From the NCBI GenBank assembly GCA_964519835.1, contig CAZFLD010000151.1, positions 1 through 5,560 on the forward strand: 5,560 bases of DNA, written 5' to 3'. Every line of letters starts with the position of its first letter. Position 1 is the first letter of the stretch. Both the position numbers and the translations under genes were made by a program. Shown one piece after another: positions 1 through 5,354 of the stretch. This DNA comes from CAZFLD01 sp964519835 (lineage in GTDB: Bacteria; Spirochaetota; Spirochaetia; DSM-27196; CAZFLD01). Below the pieces are notes generated by a model. The model had not been told where the DNA came from. It did not search any database and worked only from the letters and a program-made list of their open reading frames with translations.

Positions 1-2567
1 CGGGGCTCAGCGCCGCCGCCGGGGACGGGGAGGTCGCCTTGAGCTGGACCGATCCCGGCGATGCGGACTTCACGGAAGTAGTTATTACCTGGTCCGAAGG
101 TTCCGGTGGTGAGGTGACGATTGCCTCGGGCACCGAGACGGCGACCATCGACGGCCTAACAAACGGGACCGAGTACACCTTCTCCGTACGGGCCGCCGAC
201 GATGCCGGCAATAAATCTTCCGCGGTGACCGCTACGGCTACGCCCGAAGCCCCCGACACGGACGCCCCTGCCGCACCTACGGGGCTCAGCGCCGCCGCCG
301 GGGACGGGGAGGTCGCCTTGAGCTGGACCGATCCGGGCGATGCGGACTTCACGGAAGTAGTTATTACCTGGTCGGAAGGTTCCGGTGGTGAGGTGACGAT
401 TGCCTCGGGGGTGCAGACTGCCACGATCGACGGTCTTACCAACGGCACGGAGTATACCTTCTCGTTGAAGGCTCTGGACGACTCGGGCAACGCGTCGTCC
501 GCGGTGACCGCTACGGCTACGCCCGAAGCCCCCGACACGGACGCCCCCGCAGCTCCCACGGGCCTCAGCGCCGCTGCCGGTGACGCGGAGGTAGTCCTCA
601 GCTGGAGTGATCCCGGCGACGGGGACTTGGCGACGATCGAGATCACCTGGACCCCGGACGGGAGTACCGCTCAAGAAGTTGCTGCGGGGGATGAGACCTA
701 CACCGCGAGCGGACTTACCAACGGCACCGAATACACCTTCTCGATCGTCGCGGTGGACGACGCCGGCAACAAATCGAGCGCGGTGACCGTGAAGTCGACG
801 CCGCTGTTTGGTTCGCTCGACCCACCCACCTTCTCCCAGCCTGGAGGTGATTACTTCGCCTCGGTCGATATTGAGCTCTCCACCACGGACGGCTCGGCGA
901 GTATCTACTACACGCTCGACGGCAGTGAGCCGACCGAAAGCGCAACCGAGTACACGGGCAGCGCCATAAGCCTCGATCCGGGAACGACAACAATTCGAGC
1001 CCGCGCCTACAAGTCGGACTCCGAGCCGAGCAGCATCGCCCAAGCCGTTTACGACGTGCAGGACGGGATTCTCGTGACCACCGACGCATCAAGCGGCTCG
1101 GGCAGCCTCGACGAGGCAATCACCAACGCAACAAGCGGGCAGGAGATTCGTTTTGACGGCTCGTACACGATTAACGCCGTGGACGCGGAAGCGGGGTGGC
1201 AGATCGACACGGATGTCGTGATCAACGGCGTCGGACACACCGTCACCATCAGACCGGCGGTCGACGGGTCCGGGAATGTTAAAGACAACCGGCGAGCGTT
1301 CACGGTGGATCCGAACGCCGCCCTGACGTTGAAGAACCTGACCCTCGAAGACGCAAACCTTACAGACAACAGAGGAGGGGGTGCGGTTCGTGTGGAGACC
1401 GACGGATCGCTAACCGTGGACACCGTCACCTTTTCCGGTAACATAGCCGACGGCAAGGGTGGCGCCGTTTACCTGAAGTCCGGCACAACTGCGGTGATCG
1501 AAAACGCAACGTTCTTCGACAACTGGTCTAAAACCGCCGGCGGGGCGATCTTTGTCGCGGACAACAGCTCACTTACAATAGCCGATACTCTCTTCGACCA
1601 AAACAGTGCGGGGTTGTTCTCGTTTTCCGGCAACTTCTCCGGCGGCGCCATTCGTATCATCGGGAGCTCCACCACCTTTGAGATTAGCGATAGCGAGTTC
1701 AGGGACAATCGTGCAATGAAGTACGGTGGTGCCATCGACATCGCCACCGGTGCAACCGGCGATATTGTTCGAAGTGAGTTCCGGAACAACTGGGGCGGCC
1801 GGTACAATGACAGCGGAGCCTTCGGTGGCGGTGCCATCAACGTTGGCCAGAACTCAACCTTGCGCGTGGCGGGCACGCTGTTCCGGAAAAACCGTGCTTA
1901 TTATACGCCAACACAAGCTGTTAAGCGGGTCGGCGGTGCAATTCGGAACCAGGGCACGCTTATCTCCTACGGGAACACCTTTGAAGGCAACTATACGGAA
2001 GATACGGGTGCCGCGATCTACAGCGGCGCGAACGCGGATGAGCTCACGATTAGCTCGAGCTCCTTTGTGGGCAACTACATTACCGTGAACGAGTCTACGG
2101 GTGCGGCGGTTCTAACGGAGGCGGCAACAACCACCATCCAGTTCTCGACCTTTAGCCACAACGACAACGGCGGCGACAACACCGATGGAGCGATCAATGT
2201 CCGCGACCGAACCAACAACACGTCGGAGCTCACGAACTCCGCCTTCAAGCTCGGCACCTTTGATCCCGACGACTTCGACACGCTCTCCGACGTCGTTGCC
2301 GACGGCCTCGAGGTAGTCGGCCAGGTCACGGATGCCGACCCGAATTTCATACAAGACGCCGATCCGTCGTCGAACGACTGGGGCGACCTTCGCCCCGACA
2401 CGGGCTCCCCCCTTCTCGGGGCGGGGGACGTGAGCACCCTCCTCCAAGACGTGGTCGATGTTGACGACGACGGAGACACCACCGAGGATGAGCCTTTTGA
2501 CGCCTCGGGGACCACCGCTCGTGTGCTCAATACCATCGAGATCGGTGCATGGGAGGTGGCCGAGTAA
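1..2567 (+). CDS. Large modular surface/secreted protein, C-terminal 854 residues (FN3 repeats, beta-helix, choice-of-anchor Q), 5'-partial
   Basis: The frame is open from the first full codon at position 3 to TAA at 2565-2567, and the real start lies upstream. The TTG at 39 is an internal Leu of a repeat, not a start. Module order by nucleotide: three fibronectin-III-like units (to about 808), each with a GLTNGTEYTFS strand and an AVT..STP-like end; a chitobiase/hexosaminidase C-terminal-like module (about 820-1058; YYTLDGSEPT, TTIRARAYKS); a right-handed beta-helix (about 1069-2330) opening with SGSGSLDEAI; then a choice-of-anchor-Q-like C-terminus (DWGDLRPDTGSPLLGAGD ... IEIGAWEV). Such proteins are typically exported and act in adhesion, polysaccharide binding or cell-surface architecture. 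No catalytic residues can be assigned. No C-terminal membrane helix, LPXTG motif or beta-barrel is visible, so attachment is unknown. The signal peptide, if any, is outside the window. Module assignment is from recognised motifs; the function is inference. Confidence 0.9.
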   Translation, partial: GLSAAAGDGEVALSWTDPGDADFTEVVITWSEGSGGEVTIASGTETATIDGLTNGTEYTFSVRAADDAGNKSSAVTATATPEAPDTDAPAAPTGLSAAAGDGEVALSWTDPGDADFTEVVITWSEGSGGEVTIASGVQTATIDGLTNGTEYTFSLKALDDSGNASSAVTATATPEAPDTDAPAAPTGLSAAAGDAEVVLSWSDPGDGDLATIEITWTPDGSTAQEVAAGDETYTASGLTNGTEYTFSIVAVDDAGNKSSAVTVKSTPLFGSLDPPTFSQPGGDYFASVDIELSTTDGSASIYYTLDGSEPTESATEYTGSAISLDPGTTTIRARAYKSDSEPSSIAQAVYDVQDGILVTTDASSGSGSLDEAITNATSGQEIRFDGSYTINAVDAEAGWQIDTDVVINGVGHTVTIRPAVDGSGNVKDNRRAFTVDPNAALTLKNLTLEDANLTDNRGGGAVRVETDGSLTVDTVTFSGNIADGKGGAVYLKSGTTAVIENATFFDNWSKTAGGAIFVADNSSLTIADTLFDQNSAGLFSFSGNFSGGAIRIIGSSTTFEISDSEFRDNRAMKYGGAIDIATGATGDIVRSEFRNNWGGRYNDSGAFGGGAINVGQNSTLRVAGTLFRKNRAYYTPTQAVKRVGGAIRNQGTLISYGNTFEGNYTEDTGAAIYSGANADELTISSSSFVGNYITVNESTGAAVLTEAATTTIQFSTFSHNDNGGDNTDGAINVRDRTNNTSELTNSAFKLGTFDPDDFDTLSDVVADGLEVVGQVTDADPNFIQDADPSSNDWGDLRPDTGSPLLGAGDVSTLLQDVVDVDDDGDTTEDEPFDASGTTARVLNTIEIGAWEVAE
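2..808 (+). repeat. Three tandem FN3-coding repeats, period 279 bp (93 residues)
   Basis: Equivalent codons of the motif TGLSAAAGD recur at 279-bp spacing (ACG codons at 279-281 and 558-560; the first copy starts at the window edge). Units 1 and 2 are nearly identical over their first half: positions 2-130 match 281-409 with only two differences, both C-to-G at third codon positions. They diverge in the middle, then are identical again over 50 bp (219-268 against 498-547). Unit 3 keeps the ends but has a different centre (ATIEITWTPDGSTAQEVAAG). The repeats probably continue upstream of the window. Confidence 0.93.
820..1058 (+). other. Chitobiase/beta-hexosaminidase C-terminal-like (FN3-associated) module within the large CDS
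   Basis: The translation PPTFSQPGGDYFASVDIEL, followed by ASIYYTLDGSEPT and TTTIRARAYKSDSEPS, has the hallmarks of the CHB_HEX_C / Fn3-associated fold: an initial P..F..PGG.Y, the central IYYTLDGSEPT and the IRARAYK strand. This Ig-like module is common in extracellular bacterial proteins as a spacer between repeats and catalytic or binding domains. Here it separates the FN3 array from the beta-helix. Confidence 0.75.
1374..2021 (+). repeat. Repeated GGAI/GGAV motifs of a right-handed beta-helix (Pmp-like)
   Basis: Short protein repeats mark successive coils: GGGAVRV (1374), GGAVYL (1458), GGAIFV (1539), GGAIRI (1641), GGAIDI (1725), GGGAINV (1824), GGAIRN (1932) and TGAAIY (2004). Each is followed after about 12-20 residues by an F..N-type turn (TFSGN, TFFDN, LFDQN, EFRDN, EFRNN, LFRKN, TFEGN). 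This is the same GGAI ... FxxN pattern as in chlamydial polymorphic outer-membrane proteins and many pectate-lyase-like beta-helices. Spacing runs from about 72 to 108 bp. The repeats are diverged at DNA level, so they are old, unlike the FN3 units. Confidence 0.85.
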
Positions 2568-2630
2568 TCGGGTCCCGCGAACGTTTTGTATATTCATGCG
2601 GGCATCTTCGATATTCTTGCGTTTTTTCGA

Positions 2631-2659
2631 TTGACCGCGGGCCATCCGCCTGGTAGCGT
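2631..2659 (+). promoter_or_regulatory. Possible sigma70-type promoter before the glutamate-synthase-like fragment
   Basis: TTGACC (2631-2636) lies 17 bp before TAGCGT (2654-2659), placing a start near 2666 and a leader of about 35 bases to ATG 2701 that includes the AAGGTGG ribosome site. The -35 is identical to that of the lacI promoter in this window, but the -10 matches the consensus at only 3 of 6 positions. Confidence 0.33.
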
Positions 2660-2687
2660 TGAGTAATCCTCTACAGGTCTCTCGAGC

Positions 2688-2694
2688 AAGGTGG
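2688..2694 (+). promoter_or_regulatory. Ribosome binding site choosing ATG 2701
   Basis: AAGGTGG sits six bases before ATG 2701. The alternative TTG start at 2659 has no comparable purine-rich sequence, so the ATG is preferred. Confidence 0.6.
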
Positions 2695-2700
2695 CGACTG

Positions 2701-3132
2701 ATGGTCCAGTACAACAAAAACGACGATGTCCTGGGGACCGCGAATCGTGGTAACCCGGCGGAATCCGGCCTGTGCACGCTCTGCCGTGCCGACTGCGCGG
2801 GAAAGTGCGAGGCGTGGATGTCCAGCATGGTCGGGCGGAAGATGCTCTATCCCCGCGACTTCGGCGTGGTGACCGCCGGCAGCAGAAACGTCACCCACGT
2901 CGGCGTCTCCCACAACAGCCTCCGGATTCAGAGCTACAACTACGGCGCCCACGGGCTCCCTGCCGGCCTGAGCTCCAGTGAGGACGACTGCATTTTCCCC
3001 AATGTGGACACCCGTACTTCCTTTGAACGATACGGCAAACGGCGGACGAGAAACGGCAAACGGGGACGGCGGACAAACGGACGGAAACGGGGACGGAGCT
3101 GCATTCAGGGCAAACGGTGTTCAGTAGATTGA
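2701..3132 (+). pseudogene. 5' fragment of an FMN-binding glutamate synthase family gene, truncated by repetitive DNA
   Basis: The start is taken as ATG 2701, with AAGGTGG six bases upstream; an in-frame TTG at 2659 is less likely. Residues 1-109 read like the N-terminus of the GltB-related FMN-binding glutamate synthase family: a Cys cluster SGLCTLCRADCAGKCEAW, then GRKMLYPRDFGVVTAG, YNYGAHGL, and FPNVDTRTSF. Intact members are around 500 residues and bind FMN and probably Fe-S; the whole FMN barrel is missing here. From about 3028 the frame enters G-rich repeats and encodes a basic tail (RTRNGKRGRRTNGRKRGR) ending at TGA 3130-3132. That tail is unlike any enzyme segment. No 3' remainder is seen downstream, so the gene was deleted, or continues inside the assembly gap. 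I recognise the family from memory of its N-terminal motifs. The call of a broken gene follows from length and tail composition. Confidence 0.72.
3028..3118 (+). repeat. G-rich degenerate repeats upstream of the RAYT gene
   Basis: The stretch is built from a few short words: GGCAAACGG three times (3034-3042, 3055-3063, 3109-3117), with ACGGCAAACGG copies 21 bp apart; CGGCGGAC twice (3040-3047, 3067-3074); and CGGGGACGG twice (3061-3069, 3088-3096). The second CGGGGACGG extends into GGGACGGAGCTG (3090-3101), the core of the tandem array on the other side of the transposase gene. The composition is strongly purine-biased on this strand. It starts exactly where similarity to the glutamate-synthase-like protein stops. 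Confidence 0.8.
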
Positions 3133-3165
3133 AGCGCTGGGTCAGAATTGCGGGTATTAGAGAGT

Positions 3166-3711
3166 ATGAGAAAGCCTCGATTTCTTCAGGACGGCGCTTG
3201 TTATCACGTCACTGCGCGGGCGAATCGTCGCGAGTTTATCCTCATCGAGCCGAAGATCAAAGAACAACTGGTGGAGGTGATCCTGCGTGCCCGGCGCAAG
3301 TTCGGCTTTGAGCTGCTGAACTACTGCATCATGAGTAACCACATCCACCTCATGATCCAGCCAAAATCAGGGACATCTCTCTCTAGGATCATGCAATGGA
3401 TACTGTCGGTCTTCGCCATGGGGTTCAACCGCCGTTTCGGATATGTCGGTCACGTTTGGTATGATCGCTTCCACAGCTCGGTTCTGAGCTCGTTTGTCCA
3501 GAGTTTGCGAACCTTCCTGTATATCGCCGACAATCCGCTGCGTGCAGGCATGGTTGCCCGTGCAGGAGAATACCTGTGGAGCGGCGTCCGCGAGTTACTC
3601 CTTGGTATGCCAAGGCTCCTCGGCCCACCTCCCGCCTGGATCGGATTTGTGACGTGCGGCATGGGCCTTCCTCCAGCACTCCCTGCGCCCGTCCCAACCG
3701 ACGCCGTCTGA
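3166..3711 (+). CDS. REP-associated tyrosine transposase (RAYT), Y1/HUH family
   Basis: A 181-residue single-strand DNA transposase of the IS200-like Y1 superfamily, the kind that processes REP palindromes. Visible hallmarks: N-terminal FLQDGACYHVTARANRREF; the HUH metal motif H59-I-H61 in MSNHIHLMIQP; GHVWYDRFHSS (about 95-105), typical of RAYTs; and YIADNPLRAGMV, where Y119 is the likely nucleophile. The start is ATG 3166 because MRKPRFL aligns with the usual family start; an in-frame TTG at 3148 would add only six residues. The ribosome site is weak (AGAGAG immediately before the ATG). All key residues are present, so it may be active. After about residue 150 the sequence becomes Pro/Leu/Gly-rich and unconserved. 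The gene is flanked by G-rich repeats upstream and by a REP-like hairpin and a 23-bp array downstream, as expected for a RAYT with its target repeats. Confidence 0.92.
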   Translation: MRKPRFLQDGACYHVTARANRREFILIEPKIKEQLVEVILRARRKFGFELLNYCIMSNHIHLMIQPKSGTSLSRIMQWILSVFAMGFNRRFGYVGHVWYDRFHSSVLSSFVQSLRTFLYIADNPLRAGMVARAGEYLWSGVRELLLGMPRLLGPPPAWIGFVTCGMGLPPALPAPVPTDAV

Positions 3712-3788
3712 TGCGACTTGAGACTACTGCGGCAGCAACAAGGCAAGTTCGCGTCCGGATATGTCCGGTCCCGGAGACCGTTCCGACT

Positions 3789-3827
3789 CGCACCGTCCCC
3801 GCGAGAGGCCCGCGCGGGGACGGTGCG
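3789..3827. repeat. REP-like perfect hairpin, 15-bp arms
   Basis: The left arm CGCACCGTCCCCGCG (3789-3803) and right arm CGCGGGGACGGTGCG (3813-3827) are exact reverse complements around a 9-base loop. The right arm contains GGGGACGG, the same word found twice upstream of the RAYT gene. It is not followed by a T-run (next bases GTTCAAG), so a terminator is unlikely. Its position 78 bp after the RAYT stop and the shared word suggest a REP-type structure recognised by that transposase; the link is inference. Confidence 0.8.
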
Positions 3828-3912
3828 GTTCAAGTCGCCCAGATTCCGGAACAAGAGAGATGTCCGAAGCGAAGAAGTAGATCGGAATGCGCGTCGCTGC
3901 AGTTCCGATACC

Positions 3913-3930
3913 GCAAGCATTCCAGCTTGC
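3913..3930. repeat. Small hairpin GCAAGC/GCTTGC
   Basis: Six-base perfect arms with a 6-base loop, ending 7 bases before the first unit of the 23-bp array. It could mark the edge of the array, but a stem of this size may be chance. Confidence 0.4.
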
Positions 3931-3937
3931 TGGCGTT

Positions 3938-4160
3938 ACAGGGACCGTTACGGTTACAGGGACGGAGCTGTTACGGTTACAGGGACGGAGCTGTTACGGT
4001 TACAGGGACGGAGCTGTTACGGTTNNNNNNNNNNNNNNNNNNNNNNNNNNNNNNNNNNNNNNNNNNNNNNNNNNNNNNNNNNNNNNNNNNNNNNNNNNNN
4101 NNNNNNNNNNNNNNNNNNNNNNNNACAGGGACGGAGCTGCGGTACAGGGAGGCTTGCAGG
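3938..4160 (+). repeat. 23-bp tandem repeat array interrupted by the assembly gap
   Basis: A shortened 18-bp first unit (3938-3955, lacking GAGCT) is followed by three identical 23-bp units (3956-3978, 3979-4001, 4002-4024), each ACAGGGACGGAGCTG plus TTACGGTT. The 100-N gap starts exactly at a unit boundary. The sequence after it resumes exactly at a unit start (4125), with a variant unit ACAGGGACGGAGCTGCGGT and a last degenerate copy ACAGGGAGGCTTG. The array therefore very probably spans the gap, with an unknown copy number. The period is not a multiple of three, and no forward frame has a stop. Confidence 0.93.
4025..4124. other. Assembly gap of exactly 100 N
   Basis: A run of exactly 100 N is a common placeholder for a gap of unknown size. 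It falls inside the 23-bp array, which explains the failed assembly. More repeats, or other DNA such as the missing 3' part of the truncated gene, could be hidden here. Confidence 0.95.
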
Positions 4161-4254
4161 TGAGCCCGCGGGGCTGGGTTGCTGCTGTACTGCTGTTGTA
4201 CCGACGGCGAGAGGTGGCTCGGGCGGGAGGTTGGGAGAATTCGGCAAGTTTTGC

Positions 4255-4283
4255 TTGACCACCGCTAAAACTCGCTGTATAGT
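4255..4283 (+). promoter_or_regulatory. Sigma70-type promoter of the LacI-family regulator
   Basis: TTGACC (4255-4260; 5 of 6 to consensus) and TATAGT (4278-4283; 5 of 6) are separated by an ideal 17 bp. The predicted start is near 4290, the first base of the palindromic operator, leaving a leader of about 47 bases. Confidence 0.82.
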
Positions 4284-4289
4284 GGTTTT

Positions 4290-4307
4290 TACGTAAACGT
4301 TTACGTA
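4290..4307. promoter_or_regulatory. LacI-family operator O1 (18-bp perfect palindrome)
   Basis: TACGTAAACGTTTACGTA is a perfect palindrome with the central CG typical of LacI/GalR operators (core GTAAACGTTTAC at 4293-4304). It covers the predicted transcription start, 7 bp after the -10 and 30 bp before the regulator's ATG, a position expected for autorepression. The same core occurs twice in front of the glycosidase gene. Confidence 0.88.
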
Positions 4308-4336
4308 GGCGAGTACCCAAAACGAACACGACTGGG

Positions 4337-5331
4337 ATGAACGACAAGAATACGACAATAAAGGATGTAGCCAAGCTTTCCGGGGTTTCTGTGGCAACCG
4401 TGTCTCGCATTCTGAACGGCCAGTCCGGCTACAGTGAGGGTACACGCCACCGTGTGCTCGACGCCATCGCGAAAACCGGCTACACACGAAACGCCATCGC
4501 GCGCGGTCTGGTGCAGAAGCGTACGCACACCCTCGGTGTCTTGCTGCCGTCGGTCACCAGTAAATTCGCGAGCCAACTTCTTGGCGGAATCGAGGCAGAA
4601 GCACACCGACGGGGCCATTCGGCGATCATCTGTAACACGGACCGAAACGGCCGCCGGAGTGCCGACTACTTGCGCGTCCTCGCTGAGAAACAAGTCGACG
4701 GGGTTCTCTTTGTCAGCGAGTTCCTAACAGACGAGTATGAACATCTTGTGGAAGAATTTCACATTCCCATGGTGCTCGTGTCGACAATGTCGACACGCTA
4801 TCCCATTCCCTACGTTCGCACCGATGACCGTCAAGCGGCCTATGCTGCAACAAATTATCTCATTCGAAACGGCCACCGAGAAATCGGGATGATTAGCGGC
4901 ACCAAAAGTGATCCGATTGCAGGCAAGCCCAGGGTCGACGGCTTTTTGCAGGCCCTTCACGACAGGGGGCTTGATCCGGACGCGGCGCCGATTGCCTACG
5001 GGGATTTCCACTTTGCCAGCGGCCGAGCGGCGGCGGCGGAATTACTCGATCGGTATCCTGAGTTGACCGCGATCTTTGCTGCAAGCGATGAGATNNNNNN
5101 NNNNCCGCTGCTTGGAGGCGTGGTATTGCCGTCCCCCACGACCTATCGGTCATCGGATACGACGATACGGAAGACGCGGAAATGGCAATCCCGCCACTTA
5201 CGAGCTTACGCCAGCCAATTGCGGAAATGGGAGCCCTCGGAGTCAAGATGCTGTTGAACGAGGTGACCCAAAGCTCAGTTCTCCCTTTTTCGATCACCGA
5301 GCGGGAGTCGGTCCGGAGATTGGAAACATGA
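4337..5331 (+). CDS. LacI/GalR-family transcriptional regulator (frame interrupted by a 10-N placeholder)
   Basis: A DNA-binding repressor with a sugar-type effector domain. The helix-turn-helix is at residues 8-28 (TIKDVAKLSGVSVATVSRIL then NG), the hinge helix at about 52-62 (NAIARGLVQKR), and the periplasmic-binding-like core starts at TLGVLLP (65-71). Further family marks are VDGVLFVS, GHREIGMISG, RVDGFLQAL and FAASDE. After the Ns the true frame is AAWRRGIAVPHDLSVIGYDD, then PPLTSLRQPIAEMGALGVKML and a stop TGA at 5329-5331. That frame is shifted relative to ATG 4337 as printed. A normal LacI sequence between SDE and AAWRRG needs about 17 bases, not 10, which restores the frame and gives about 333 residues, the usual family size. 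The start has only a weak ribosome site (GGG just before ATG) but matches the family N-terminus. It likely represses itself and the GH15 gene; the inducer is unknown, perhaps a malto-oligosaccharide or another glucoside. Confidence 0.93.
5095..5104. other. 10-N gap inside the LacI-family gene
   Basis: The flanking reading frames differ by one base, so the true number of bases here must be 10 plus 1 modulo 3. Alignment to the family pattern SDE-M-A-x-G-A-x-x-A suggests 17 bases. The Ns are therefore an estimated or arbitrary gap, not a frameshift in the organism. Confidence 0.85.
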
Positions 5332-5354
5332 CAACTTTTTTTTGTGACTGGTAC

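Larger units (their letters stand above)
3028..4160. mobile_element. Composite REP/RAYT island (approximate limits)
   Basis: The upstream G-rich repeats, the RAYT gene, the GGGGACGG hairpin and the GGGACGGAGCTG array form one block lying between the broken glutamate-synthase-like gene and the lacI unit. The left limit is where the coding similarity ends; the right limit is the last degenerate repeat after the gap. No terminal target duplication is visible, as expected for HUH enzymes, so the limits are inferred from content only. The unresolved 100-N gap means the real length is unknown. Confidence 0.5.
3712..4254. other. Intergenic stretch with repeats and gap, no credible gene
   Basis: No recognisable protein is encoded here. 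In order it holds a short direct repeat GTCCGG (3753-3758, 3763-3768), the 15-bp-arm hairpin at 3789-3827, a 6-bp hairpin GCAAGC/GCTTGC (3913-3930), the 23-bp tandem array around the 100-N gap (3938-4160), and a small AGCCC-gcg-GGGCT hairpin (4163-4175). Open frames run through the array because its unit has no forward stop codon; their composition (GYRDGAVTVTGTELLRLQG repeats) is an artefact of the DNA repeat. Confidence 0.75.

Noticed and set aside
156..1043. Long open frame on the minus strand (295 codons)
   Set aside because: It is antisense to the FN3-coding gene. Its protein is Arg/Gly/Val-rich with no recognisable domain, and it only mirrors the repeated codons of the real gene.
2569..2627. 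Terminator after the large surface-protein gene (CGGGTCCCG, later GTTTTTTC)
   Set aside because: The palindrome has a one-base loop and lies about 45 bases before the T-run; no proper stem precedes the Ts.
2112..2828. Minus-strand open frame across the end of the surface gene and the glutamate-synthase-like start
   Set aside because: It crosses two well-supported plus-strand coding regions, has low-complexity composition and resembles no family.
3434..3770. Shared 10-mer CGGATATGTC inside the RAYT gene and again at about 3757
   Set aside because: Too short and isolated to be more than chance; surrounding bases do not align well.
3825..3840. GGTTCAAGTC resembling a tRNA T-loop
   Set aside because: The flanking bases cannot form a T-stem, and no acceptor, D or anticodon arm is found upstream. 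The preceding hairpin is better explained as REP-like.
3938..4160. Possible CRISPR array
   Set aside because: The units are directly contiguous 23-bp copies with no unique spacers, and no cas genes are nearby.
3711..4163. Open frame starting with an ATG that overlaps the RAYT stop (TGATG), possible coupled small gene
   Set aside because: The product is Arg/Thr-rich without similarity, passes through the REP-like hairpin and then the 23-bp array and Ns. The overlap is probably chance.
5336..5343. Run of eight T after the LacI-family gene as an intrinsic terminator
   Set aside because: The nearest stem (ACCGA/TCGGT, 5296-5312) is only 5 bp and ends 23 bases before the T-run. It may instead belong to the GH15 promoter region, where I could not identify a convincing -35/-10 pair.
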